A stretch of 64,000 bases of DNA from Hymenobacter negativus (lineage in GTDB: Bacteria; Bacteroidota; Bacteroidia; Cytophagales; Hymenobacteraceae): positions 124,001-188,000 of the forward strand of contig NZ_JAGETZ010000005.1 in NCBI RefSeq assembly GCF_017571495.1, given 5' to 3'. The notes below the pieces were generated by a model. That model had not been told where the DNA came from. It was given only the letters and a program-made list of their open reading frames with translations, and searched no databases. Positions 15,179-23,467 of this stretch are shown one piece after another; positions within the stretch are counted from its first letter, which is position 1; every line of letters starts with the position of its first letter. A program made the translations under genes and the position numbers.

Positions 15179-16941
15179 TAGCGCTGGTAGCCACCGTAGT
15201 ACTTGACCGGCGACCAGGCCGGAATCACGGCCGGATGGATGGGGTCAAGGGCGCGAAAGTCGCCCGCCGCGTACACTACCCGGCCGTTGACCACGGTCAA
15301 CTCGGATTCGATTTTGCGCACCTGCTCAGGGCTGGCGGTGAAGTAATTGTCAGATAGCACCGCTAGGTCGGCATACATGCCTTTTACGAGCTTGCCCTTC
15401 TGTTTTTCCTCGCCCGAAAACCAGGCGCTGCCTGCCGTGTAGAGCTGCAGCGCCGTGAAGCGGTCCAGCACCTGGTCTTTGGGCCAGAACTGCATTCCGC
15501 CCAGCGTTTGGCCGGTGAGCAGCCAGTGCAGCGCCATCCAGGGGTTGTAGGTCGAAATCCGGGGCGCATCGGTGCCCATGCCCACCGGAATGCCCAGCGC
15601 CAGCATCTTGCGGATGGGTGGCAGCTGCGTAGCCGGTGGGCCATTGAGCTTGTTGTACAGCTCACCCTGGAAGTACATCCGAAACTGCACCGCCACGCCG
15701 CCGCCCAGCTTTTTCACGCGCACCAGCTCGGCGTCGGTGATGGTTTCGGCGTGGTCGAAAAACCAGCGCAGGCCATTGAACGGTGTGTCGGCATTCACCT
15801 TCTCAAACACCGTGAGCATGCGGTCAATCGACTCGCCGTAGGTGGCGTGCAGGCGGAAGGGCCAGCGGTTGCGTACCAGCAGCCGGATGACCGGTTCCAG
15901 GTCGCCTTCCATCTCGGGCGAGAGCACAATGCGCGGCTCCAGGAAATTCTCGAAATCGGCGGCTGAGGCTACCAGGTTCTCGCCCGCGCCTTCGGTTACG
16001 AAGCCGTTGGGCGTCAGCAGCTGGTCGTTTTTGTTGACCTGGTTGCTGGCCACCCACTTTTCATAATCCTGCAATTCCTTGCCCTTTTGCTGGGCGAAGA
16101 GGTAGTAGGAAGTGCGCACGGTGAGCTTGCCTTGGCGGGCCAGCTCCAGGGCCACGCCGTAGTCGTCGGGGAAATTCTGGCCGCCGCCGGCCGCGTCCAC
16201 GGCGCTGGTGAGGCCGAAGCTGTTCAGTTCACGGTAGAACTGCTGGGTGCTGTTCAGCCGCTCCTCGGGCGAGAGCCGGGTGGTGAGGGCCAGCGTGGTA
16301 TAAATGGCCTTGGGCGTTTCCTTGGCGTACATCAGGCCCGTCGGGATACCGGCCTCGTCCAGTTCCAGCAGGCTGCCTTCGTAGTGCGTGTCCTTGGTGT
16401 AGCCCAGCGTTTCAATGCCCTTTTTGTTGAGAAAGGCCTTGCCGTAGAGGTAGGTAATGAACACCGGCTTATCGGGCACGGCGGCGTTGATTTCGGCCAA
16501 CGTCGGCTGGCGCTTTTCGGCAAACTGAAACTCATTCCAGCCGCCAATTACCTTCACCCACACACCCGGCGGGGTGCGAGCCGCCTGCTCAGTCAGCATT
16601 TCGAGCGCCCGCTTCAGGGTTTTTACACCATCCCAGCGCAGCTCGCTGTTGAAGTGCAGGCCCTCGCGGATGATGTGGATGTGGCTGTCGTTCAGGCCCG
16701 GTACCACGGTTTTGCCGTGTGCATCAATCAGCTTGGTTTGGGGCGACTTGTAGGCGGCCAGCAGCTGTTGCGACGTGCCCACGTCGAGAATGAGCCCGTC
16801 CTTTACGGCCACCGCTTGGCGGAATTCGCCCGCTTTGGCCATGGTGGCAACGTGGCCGTTGTAGATAATCAGGTCGGCCTTGGTTTGGGCTACGGCGGCT
16901 AGTGTAGCTAGCAGCAGCGGCAGCAGGAGCAGGCGTTTCAT
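15178..16941 (-). CDS. Exported amidohydrolase family 3 protein (YtcJ-like)
   Basis: A 587-residue protein with a signal peptide (MKRLLLLPLLLATLAAVAQ). It is a metal-dependent amidohydrolase of the YtcJ/NfdA type: the composite beta domain at both ends (DLIIYNGHVATMAKAGEF and GMYADLAVLSDNYF), the N-terminal metal pair in NDSHIHIIREG, FDHAETI in the middle and GMGTDAPRISTYNPWMALHW at the end. The substrate is unknown, though relatives split amides or N-formyl groups. The start at 16941 was chosen because the signal peptide begins there and its ATG overlaps the TGA of the upstream gene in an ATGA junction (16938-16941), which suggests translational coupling with the epoxide-hydrolase-like gene. 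Confidence 0.88.
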   Translation of the reverse strand: MKRLLLLPLLLATLAAVAQTKADLIIYNGHVATMAKAGEFRQAVAVKDGLILDVGTSQQLLAAYKSPQTKLIDAHGKTVVPGLNDSHIHIIREGLHFNSELRWDGVKTLKRALEMLTEQAARTPPGVWVKVIGGWNEFQFAEKRQPTLAEINAAVPDKPVFITYLYGKAFLNKKGIETLGYTKDTHYEGSLLELDEAGIPTGLMYAKETPKAIYTTLALTTRLSPEERLNSTQQFYRELNSFGLTSAVDAAGGGQNFPDDYGVALELARQGKLTVRTSYYLFAQQKGKELQDYEKWVASNQVNKNDQLLTPNGFVTEGAGENLVASAADFENFLEPRIVLSPEMEGDLEPVIRLLVRNRWPFRLHATYGESIDRMLTVFEKVNADTPFNGLRWFFDHAETITDAELVRVKKLGGGVAVQFRMYFQGELYNKLNGPPATQLPPIRKMLALGIPVGMGTDAPRISTYNPWMALHWLLTGQTLGGMQFWPKDQVLDRFTALQLYTAGSAWFSGEEKQKGKLVKGMYADLAVLSDNYFTASPEQVRKIESELTVVNGRVVYAAGDFRALDPIHPAVIPAWSPVKYYGGYQR

Positions 16942-17879
16942 CGCAGGGCGGTGGGTTGCTTGGTCAGGAAGAAATCGAGCAGGGCCTGTTGCACGGCCGG
17001 TGTGTTTTCCTGTACCACCCAGTGGCCGGCGCCCGGGATTTTGGCCTCGGTCACGTTGGCGGCCACCAAGCGGCAATGGTCGGCCAGGAAGGGCGCGGAG
17101 TAGAACTGCCCGCCCATGGCCAGCAGTGGCATGGGCAGCTTGTGCTTCATGAGCTGCAGGTTGTCCTTGGCATCCTGCGGGAAAGCGGCAAACCAGCGAA
17201 AGCTGCCCGTGATGCCGCCGGGCTGGGCGTAGGAACGGATAAACTCATCGGATTCTACCTTGGTAAACAGGTTCTTGGCATGCCCCACCTGCGGCCAGAA
17301 GTCGGTAAGAAACAGCCGCTCCTGCCCGGCCACCAGCGCACCGGCTACGGGCCGGGAGAAGAACCCGAAGTGCCAGGCCGTAGTGGATATCTGATGCCAC
17401 ACCGGCTCCACGCCGGGTAGCAGCGCATCCATCAGGGCCACCTTTTTCACGTCGGCCGGGTACTGCGCGGCGTAGGCGTAGGCCACCATCAGGCCGATGT
17501 CGTGCCCGGCCAGGTTGATGCTCTGGTAGCCGAGCTTTTTGGCCAGTTCGTGCAGGTCGGTGGCCATGTTTTTCTTGTCGTACCCACCGGCCGGCTTGCC
17601 CGATTCGCCCACGCCGCGCAGGTCCGGCGCAATGACAGTGAAATGCTTAGAGAGCTCCGGCAGCAGTCGGTTCCACATGTACCAGTTCTGCCCGAAGCCG
17701 TGCACCAGCATCAGCGGCGCCCCCTTCCCGCCGATGACGTAGTGAATGCTCACGCCGTTGACGGTGGCAGTCTGGTGCTTGAAGTTAGACGGCGGCGAAG
17801 CTGGCTTCTGTGCCCGCACTGGTCCGGTCAGTAGGATGCCGAGCAGCATGAAAGCGAGTTGTTTAAAGAGCTTTTTCAT
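16938..17879 (-). CDS. Exported epoxide-hydrolase-like alpha/beta hydrolase
   Basis: A 313-residue protein with a signal peptide (MKKLFKQLAFMLLGILLTGP, cut after VRAQ). The elbow NLAGHDIGLMVAYAYA carries Asp as nucleophile, the mark of epoxide hydrolases, haloalkane dehalogenases and fluoroacetate dehalogenases. HGFGQNWYMWNRLLPEL is the oxyanion region, and the base His is in IPGAGHWVVQENTP. A cap domain (about 150-230) contains WHFGFFSRP, which resembles the epoxide-hydrolase/haloacetate-dehalogenase cap. Its stop overlaps the start of the amidohydrolase, so the two form an operon that may degrade an epoxide- or amide-containing compound outside the cytoplasm. Confidence 0.87.
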   Translation of the reverse strand: MKKLFKQLAFMLLGILLTGPVRAQKPASPPSNFKHQTATVNGVSIHYVIGGKGAPLMLVHGFGQNWYMWNRLLPELSKHFTVIAPDLRGVGESGKPAGGYDKKNMATDLHELAKKLGYQSINLAGHDIGLMVAYAYAAQYPADVKKVALMDALLPGVEPVWHQISTTAWHFGFFSRPVAGALVAGQERLFLTDFWPQVGHAKNLFTKVESDEFIRSYAQPGGITGSFRWFAAFPQDAKDNLQLMKHKLPMPLLAMGGQFYSAPFLADHCRLVAANVTEAKIPGAGHWVVQENTPAVQQALLDFFLTKQPTALR

Positions 17880-18023
17880 GAAAAAAGGGTTAGTTAAAAG
17901 ATGGACAGAATGAGCAATAGCATGCCTGCCCGGTCGGAAACCAGGTTTTTAAATGGCAACTTGATGGGGGTTGGCAGCGCTTAGCCGCCGATTATTCTGA
18001 AGCGGACACCAGGCGCAAAAGGG

Positions 18024-18848
18024 TTAAATGGCAATGTCCTCGTACTTCATTGCCTGAGAAACGGCTGGCTGCATCCGGAGCCAGCAGAGGATGAAGCGGG
18101 CGTCTTCCTGCCAGGTCTGCTGACCGAGCACAAAGTGGTTGCGGCCCTCGAATTCGTGGTATTCCGTGACGGAGCCGACGTGGGTGTAGCGCTTAAAATT
18201 CGAGTAGTTCAGCGAGGCAGGAATGATGTGGTCGGTGCTGCCGGCCAAGAACAGGAGCGGGGCATGCGGCCGGTCGAAATCCACCCTGGCGGCGCTGGTG
18301 AGGCCGTCGCGGGCAATACGCTTTGACTCGGGGATGATGAACCGCTCGTAGGCCGCTTCCTGCTGGCCCGGTGGCATGCCGTTGGTGAAGGCGTACCGCC
18401 ATTGGCCGAACGACATCAGGAAAGCTTCATCCAGCGGCGTGAACAAACCCAGCGGCCCCCATACCGACCGGAAAAACGACCACTTGAACGTGACGACGCC
18501 CTGCGGCGGCACCGAATGAATGGCCACGCCCGCCGCCGCCAAATCTCGCTGCAATAGCAGCTGCGTCAGCAGCCCACCCATGGAATGGCCAATGAGAATG
18601 GGCTTCTCCGGCAGCTGCTGCACGAAATTCGCGAAATACTCTTCCAACTGCGCCAGGCGAATGGAGGCAATTTCCGGGTTGGGCTGCCTGGCCCGGAGCG
18701 TAGCTACCGAGGCGTTTTTGTGGGGCCAGGCCGGCACGTAGCAGGTGTAGCCGTTGCTTTCGAAACAGGCCTTCCAGTCGTCCCAGCAACTGCTGCTCAC
18801 GAACGCGCCAGTGATGAATACGATGGTTTTGGAGTTGCTGTAGGACAT
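18024..18848 (-). CDS. Alpha/beta hydrolase, cytoplasmic
   Basis: A 274-residue hydrolase without a signal peptide. Oxyanion segment FITGAFVSSSCWDDWKACFE; intact elbow PILIGHSMGGLLTQLLL with Ser; acid in FLAGSTDHIIP; base in FEGRNHFVLGQQTW. It resembles lysophospholipase-like lipases whose substrates are not fixed. The start at 18848 is used because the 15 upstream in-frame residues look like translated leader DNA (MAVPWFSLPSQPISA). It lies 175 bp before the epoxide-hydrolase gene in the same direction and is bordered upstream by a dispersed inverted repeat. Confidence 0.83.
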   Translation of the reverse strand: MSYSNSKTIVFITGAFVSSSCWDDWKACFESNGYTCYVPAWPHKNASVATLRARQPNPEIASIRLAQLEEYFANFVQQLPEKPILIGHSMGGLLTQLLLQRDLAAAGVAIHSVPPQGVVTFKWSFFRSVWGPLGLFTPLDEAFLMSFGQWRYAFTNGMPPGQQEAAYERFIIPESKRIARDGLTSAARVDFDRPHAPLLFLAGSTDHIIPASLNYSNFKRYTHVGSVTEYHEFEGRNHFVLGQQTWQEDARFILCWLRMQPAVSQAMKYEDIAI

Positions 18849-18888
18849 TGCTGAAATGGGTTGGGATGGTAGGGAGAACCAAGGAACG

Positions 18889-18985
18889 GCCATGCTGAAC
18901 GCAGTCGAAGCAACTCTACTACAGGACTAATCCCAATCGCTGCAACGAAGCGGTAGAGATGCTTCGGCTGCGCTCAGTATGACCG
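18889..18985. repeat. Dispersed inverted-repeat element (copy 2)
   Basis: Arms CATGCTGAACGCAGTCGAAG and GATGCTTCGGCTGCGCTCAG (continuing TATGACCG) are near complements around a spacer of about 45 bp. Same family as 15062-15178. Confidence 0.7.
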
Positions 18986-19006
18986 TTCTAAAGCATTTTT
19001 TTGCCT

Positions 19007-20446
19007 TTAAAAGCGATAGGTGACGCGGGGGGAAAAGAAGGTGATGTCGCGGCCCTGGCCGGACTGTTGGAGGAAAGCGCCGGCGTGGAAATAGGTGAGG
19101 AACAGCTCGACCTGCACGTGGCGATGCACGTCCCAATCGGCCTGAATGGTCATCTGGTCGCCGATGTAGCGCGACTGGCTGGGGTTGCCGGGGCGTTCCA
19201 GCACGTAGGGCATGGTATAGAAGCCATCGGCGCGACTGGCCCGCCAGAAGAAGTCCCAGTCCAGTAGAATGCTCAGGTTGTTGCCGACGGGCGGATGCAG
19301 CAGTAGCATGGGGTGCACATCCATCAGGTTGGCCGGGCCCACCAGCGCAATCTGGCCGAAATAAGCGCCCTTGGGAAACAGCGGGTTGAAGGTTTGCAGC
19401 GTGCGGTTGGCCGGGTCCCGGTCGCCGCTGATGAACTCGGTGCGCAGGGCCAGCTCCGGCTTCCAGGGCAGGGCTGCCAGAGCGTAGCCAAACTCGCCGG
19501 AAGCTGTCCAGGCCCGAATGTCGCCAGTCCCGAAGTGCCCGAACTGGTACACTGCCTCCGCGTTGTAGCGCCACGCCTGGTGCGTGCCCCAAAGCCGTGC
19601 GCCTACCGAGTGCCGCCGCTCGGGTGCGCTGCCCTGCTGAAAGCGGCTCTGCGCCTTATCCAGGCCGAGGTAGTACAGGTCGAGGCCGCCATGCAGCGGG
19701 GCTAGGCGCTTCACCCCATAGAGTCCCCAGAACCAGACGTCGCGGTTGGGTTCGTCGTCGAACAGGCCGGGTTTGGTGGTGGCCGGGCGGGTCACAAAGG
19801 CATCGAGCTGACTTTGCGGCTGGTGCAGCATCAGCCGCGCCCCGTCGAAGGTCTGGCGCACGTTGGGGCCTTCCCGCAGCGACACCAGCCGCGACGAGCC
19901 ATAAACCATTTCCTGGCGCCCCAGCCGCAGGGTCAGGTCCTTTTCGGGCGAGCCCACGCGCACATCCACAAAGGCCTGGTGCACATCGAGCCGGTCTTCC
20001 TCCGTGAGTTCGGGGGGGGCGTTTTTGCCGGTAGTCAGCCCGCTTTTGAGTTGGCCAAACACCCGGAAATGCGTTCCGAAATGTGCGTCGGCGTGCAGCA
20101 TGTAGCGTTGCAGCAGATAGCCGCCGTGGTCCTCCACGCCCTCGCCCCAACTCGTGTGGTTCAGCCACTGGTACTGCTCCCGGATTTCGCCGCCAATGCT
20201 CAGGTAGCTTTTCCTGGTGGTGGATAGCGGTATGAACTTGATAGGGTCGAAGAAGTCGTGCGGCACGGCCGAACCCTCGGCCAGGTAGCGGTAGTCCTCC
20301 TTGGCTCGCTCCAATTGATATTCCGGCGCCTTCGGCACGGCATCCAGCACTGCTTCGGAGGAGACCTGGGCCAGCGCAGTTGCAGCACTCAGGCCGAACG
20401 CCAGAACTGGCACCCAGCGGCAAAAAACAGTAAACGTATGTTTCAT
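19007..20446 (-). CDS. Alginate-export-type outer-membrane porin
   Basis: A 479-residue protein with a signal peptide (to ALAQ, residue 27). It has the AlgE/alginate_exp domain pattern: SIGGEIREQYQWLNHTSWGE, YLLQRYMLHADAHFGTHFRV, LRLGRQEMVYGSSRLVSLRE, WFWGLYGVKRL and a C-terminal strand ending in VTYRF. An 18-stranded outer-membrane barrel is expected. The name comes from AlgE of Pseudomonas, but in Bacteroidota these porins seldom sit with alginate genes and there are none here, so the transported molecule is unknown. It lies downstream of the DoxX gene on the same strand. Confidence 0.87.
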   Translation of the reverse strand: MKHTFTVFCRWVPVLAFGLSAATALAQVSSEAVLDAVPKAPEYQLERAKEDYRYLAEGSAVPHDFFDPIKFIPLSTTRKSYLSIGGEIREQYQWLNHTSWGEGVEDHGGYLLQRYMLHADAHFGTHFRVFGQLKSGLTTGKNAPPELTEEDRLDVHQAFVDVRVGSPEKDLTLRLGRQEMVYGSSRLVSLREGPNVRQTFDGARLMLHQPQSQLDAFVTRPATTKPGLFDDEPNRDVWFWGLYGVKRLAPLHGGLDLYYLGLDKAQSRFQQGSAPERRHSVGARLWGTHQAWRYNAEAVYQFGHFGTGDIRAWTASGEFGYALAALPWKPELALRTEFISGDRDPANRTLQTFNPLFPKGAYFGQIALVGPANLMDVHPMLLLHPPVGNNLSILLDWDFFWRASRADGFYTMPYVLERPGNPSQSRYIGDQMTIQADWDVHRHVQVELFLTYFHAGAFLQQSGQGRDITFFSPRVTYRF

Positions 20447-20551
20447 AGCGATAAAGGATTAGGCAGGGTTGTAGCGCGAACTCATTAGCTCGCGTAGCGG
20501 AACGGGTTAGCGAAGCAGAGGCGCGAACTACCAACGGCCTTGAGCGTTGTG

Positions 20552-20995
20552 CTAAGAGGACCGACGGCGGGCCAGCTGCGCATCCAGAGAGAACCGTCCG
20601 GGACCGGCCAGCAGCACCAGCAAAAACATGGTGGCATAAGTCAGGGGCGCATCTTTCAAGTCCCAGGAATCGTGCAGGTGCACCACCAGCAGGCCTACCA
20701 GCGTGGTGCTGAGCACGCCCAGCGCGGCAGGACGGGCCAATAGGCCTAGCATCACCAGCAGAGCACAAACCACATCGCTGAAAACCGCAAAAGCCGCGTT
20801 AAACTGGCCGCCCAGCCCAAACGGGTCGGGAATGGTGGCCGCTTCGTGCTGGAAGTGCAGGAGCTTGTCCAACCCGTGCACCCGGAAGAGGGCAAACCCC
20901 GCCAATAACCGGAAAACCAGCAAGGCGAAGTCAGTGCCCAGCTCCGAGGAGCTGGGAGCCAAAAGCACTGTGGGCCAGGTGCGTAGCGTGTTCAT
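20552..20995 (-). CDS. DoxX-family integral membrane protein
   Basis: A 147-residue protein with four predicted membrane helices and the DoxX layout: LLVFRLLAGFALFRVHGLDK after the first helix, FSDVVCALLVMLGLLARPAA, GLLVVHLHDSW and ATMFLLVLLAGPGRFSLDA at the end. The family acts in the inner membrane, often near thiol or sulfur redox systems, but the exact role is unknown. It precedes the porin gene by about 100 bp in the same direction and both may be cotranscribed. A 20-bp palindrome (CCCAGCTCCGAGGAGCTGGG) lies within its first codons. Confidence 0.85.
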   Translation of the reverse strand: MNTLRTWPTVLLAPSSSELGTDFALLVFRLLAGFALFRVHGLDKLLHFQHEAATIPDPFGLGGQFNAAFAVFSDVVCALLVMLGLLARPAALGVLSTTLVGLLVVHLHDSWDLKDAPLTYATMFLLVLLAGPGRFSLDAQLARRRSS

Positions 20996-21385
20996 AATGC
21001 AGTTGGATGGTTACTTGGATATGCAGAGGCCAGCCCGATTTTTTAGGCAAGGGAATTCCCGGTCGCATTTGGAATGCGAAAATTGAATAATCCAGCAGTG
21101 AGCAATGAGGAGCTTTGAGGAGGCTCCCAGTGGTTCAGGGTATCGTTGAGCAGGCCTGATTGGTTAATACCAACTATCCAAATACGACATCATATATCGT
21201 AGTCATTAGGTTCTGCCTTCTTAGCTAATTGTCAAAACTATGCCAATTCAATAGCGGCGCTACATGAACATGTACATCACCTTATTTTTATTGCAAATAG
21301 CTGTTTTATAGCTGATTGTAAAAGGTCGTGTTGTTGAGGCGTAATCAACTCCTCTCCAGTTTTCTGGAGTTTTTCAGAGCTATTT
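20996..21385. other. Gene-free stretch between DoxX gene and sigma-54 activator
   Basis: About 390 bp of lower-GC sequence. The only structure I see is the perfect palindrome CTCCAGTTTTCTGGAG at 21354-21369, listed separately. No open frame is convincing. Confidence 0.5.
21354..21369. promoter_or_regulatory. CTCC-N8-GGAG palindrome downstream of the sigma-54 activator gene
   Basis: CTCCAGTTTTCTGGAG, a perfect 6-4-6 inverted repeat, identical to the copy at 26282-26297 on the other side of the operon. On the strand of the operon it is followed by no T-run, so it is not its terminator; in the plus direction a short T-run follows and a terminator role is possible. Confidence 0.5.
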
Positions 21386-23467
21386 TTAGCTTTCTGGATT
21401 CTCCGATGCAGATGCTTTCCGGATGCCGAGCTTCTCCATGCGGTATTCCAGGGTGGTGGGCTTGAGGTTGAGCAGTTCGGCCGCACCGCCACTGCCCCGG
21501 ATGCGGCCATTGGCGCTGGTCAGGGCGGCGAGGATGGTGTCGCGCTCCGTTTCGTCGTACCGGTGCTTGACTTCAGCCAGAGTTTTGGGTTCGGCTTTGG
21601 CTGGGGGCGCGAAGTAGAGGCCGGGCGTGGGGGCGCTGGTTGGGCCACTCGCTGGCCAGCTGCTGACCAGCGGGCGTCCAAGAGTAAGCGGGCATTGGCC
21701 GTCGTTGATGATAACAGCCTGCTCAATAATGTTTTCCAGTTCCCGAATATTGCCCGGCCAGGAGTATGCCAGCAACTCGGCCAGAGCGGAGGTGCTGATG
21801 CCGTGGTAGGGTTTGCCAGCGCGGCGGCAATATTTCTGCGCGAAGAATTGAGCTAGCTGGGCAATGTCCTCCGACCGGTCGCGGAGCGGCGGCAGGTGCA
21901 GCGGGAACACGCTCAATCGGTAGTATAAATCGAGTCGAAACCGACCTTCCGCTACTTCTTTTTCGAGGTGGCGGTTGGTGGCGGCAATGATGCGCACATC
22001 GGTTTTAATGGGCCCGGTGCCGCCCAGGCGCTCAATCTCTTTCTCCTGGAGCACCCGCAGCAGCCGGGTCTGCAAATCCAGCGGCATCTCGCCGATTTCA
22101 TCCAGGAAGATGGTGCCCCGGTGCGCCAGCTCAAACTTGCCAATGCGCCGCTCCGTGGCGCCCGTAAAAGCGCCTTTCTCGTGCCCGAACAATTCTGATT
22201 CGATGAGATTGGCCGGCAGCGTGGCGCAGTTCACCTTCACCAGCAGCTTGTGCCGACGAGGCGACAGGTTGTGCACGGCCCGCGCGAACAACTCCTTGCC
22301 CGTCCCGCTCTCGCCCAAAATCAGCACCGACGTGTCGGCAGGGGCCACCTGCGCCACCTGTTTGAACACCGCCAGCAATGGAGCGCTCGTGCCGATGATT
22401 TCTTCGAAATTGGCTGTCGTGCGCACTTCCTCCTGCAGGTAGCGGTTTTCGCGCCCCAGCTGCTCGCTCAGTCGTGCAATCTCATCAAAAGCCAGCACGC
22501 GCTCCAAGGTCAGCCGCATGGACTGGCGCAGGCGGTCGAGTATTTCCAGGTGCGCGGGCTGGTAGGGCTGCGGCTGGCGGCTATAAAAAGCCACCGTGAA
22601 GGTGTGGCCCTGCGCGGTGGGCAAAGTCAGCAGAAGGTTGGCTTCGACCTTGAAGGATTTGGCGATGGCCTGCATCAGGCGAGATTCTTGGCCGGCGCGC
22701 TCAAAGTCCGGACCGTTGAGCAGGACCAGGCCCTTCGTAGACGGGAGCTCGGCCCGCAAGGCGGCGTATTGTTCGGCGCTGAGGCCGGTCATGCGCAAAA
22801 AATCAGCCGGCCGAATGGTCTGGTACTCCTCAAAACCGATGCGGAAGAAGCTGCAGGCCCGGGTGGTTTCCCGGTCTTCGAGGCCCAGCATCACCAGGTC
22901 GAAAGGAATGTGGGGCTGCAGGAGCCGGGCCACGCGCAGCAGCTTCTCGTCCCAGGGCACGTCGGCGCTCAGGGCGTCGGTGAGGGCTATTTGCAGGGCC
23001 TGCTCTTTGCGCAGCTTTTGCTCCAGGCCGTGGGCGTGGCGGTAGGCGGCAATTTCCAGCGTATAAAGCAGGTCTTTTTTCCGAAACGGCTTCACGATGT
23101 AGCCGGCCGGCTGGGTGGTGGCCACTTCCTCTTGCACGCTCTCGTTGGAGTTGGCCGAAATGTAGATGAAGGGAATGTGCCGGGCTTGCAGCGCCCGGGC
23201 CAGGCTCAGGCTGCGCTCGCCGCCTTTCAGGTAAATATCCAGCAGCACCAGGTTGGGCTCATGTTCCTCAAGCAATTGCATGGCTTCAGCCACGCTGTCG
23301 GCCAGGCCCACCACCACGTAGCCGGCCTCCTCCAGAATGTCCTTCAGGCTATCGGCAATCAGAAATTCGTCTTCCACAATCAGCACCCGGCCCCCGGCGT
23401 GGGGCAGCCGGCCGGCGGCTGGTGCGGCATCAAGAGGCTTCAGCATAATGGGGCTGCAATTGGACAA
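21386..23467 (-). CDS. Sigma-54-dependent response regulator (REC-GAF-AAA-Fis)
   Basis: A 693-residue activator. REC domain (27-145) with [13 protein letters not shown] and phospho-acceptor Asp77 in LLDIYLKGG; a GAF-like sensor (about 160-320); a short coiled coil; and the AAA+ core with Walker [11 protein letters not shown], the sigma-54 contact loop [10 protein letters not shown], Walker [14 protein letters not shown] and the R-finger region. A Fis-type HTH closes the chain ([20 protein letters not shown]). It remodels sigma-54 RNA polymerase from upstream sites. The REC type (LytR/YehT-like) on an NtrC body is unusual. Its start overlaps the kinase gene by 38 bp, so both are one translational unit; an ATG at 23446 is an alternative start. 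Confidence 0.93.
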   Translation of the reverse strand: MSNCSPIMLKPLDAAPAAGRLPHAGGRVLIVEDEFLIADSLKDILEEAGYVVVGLADSVAEAMQLLEEHEPNLVLLDIYLKGGERSLSLARALQARHIPFIYISANSNESVQEEVATTQPAGYIVKPFRKKDLLYTLEIAAYRHAHGLEQKLRKEQALQIALTDALSADVPWDEKLLRVARLLQPHIPFDLVMLGLEDRETTRACSFFRIGFEEYQTIRPADFLRMTGLSAEQYAALRAELPSTKGLVLLNGPDFERAGQESRLMQAIAKSFKVEANLLLTLPTAQGHTFTVAFYSRQPQPYQPAHLEILDRLRQSMRLTLERVLAFDEIARLSEQLGRENRYLQEEVRTTANFEEIIGTSAPLLAVFKQVAQVAPADTSVLILGESGTGKELFARAVHNLSPRRHKLLVKVNCATLPANLIESELFGHEKGAFTGATERRIGKFELAHRGTIFLDEIGEMPLDLQTRLLRVLQEKEIERLGGTGPIKTDVRIIAATNRHLEKEVAEGRFRLDLYYRLSVFPLHLPPLRDRSEDIAQLAQFFAQKYCRRAGKPYHGISTSALAELLAYSWPGNIRELENIIEQAVIINDGQCPLTLGRPLVSSWPASGPTSAPTPGLYFAPPAKAEPKTLAEVKHRYDETERDTILAALTSANGRIRGSGGAAELLNLKPTTLEYRMEKLGIRKASASENPES

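Noticed and set aside
20939..20958. CCCAGCTCCGAGGAGCTGGG palindrome as another activator site
   Set aside because: Halves are CTCC/GGAG but the spacing is 2 instead of 8 and it lies in the DoxX coding sequence (SSSEL codons).
21039..21061. Possible -24/-12 element for the DoxX gene (minus strand, GGGAATTCCCTTGC)
   Set aside because: GG-N10-GC spacing fits but the -24 box differs strongly from TGGCAC and the sequence is a plain palindrome.
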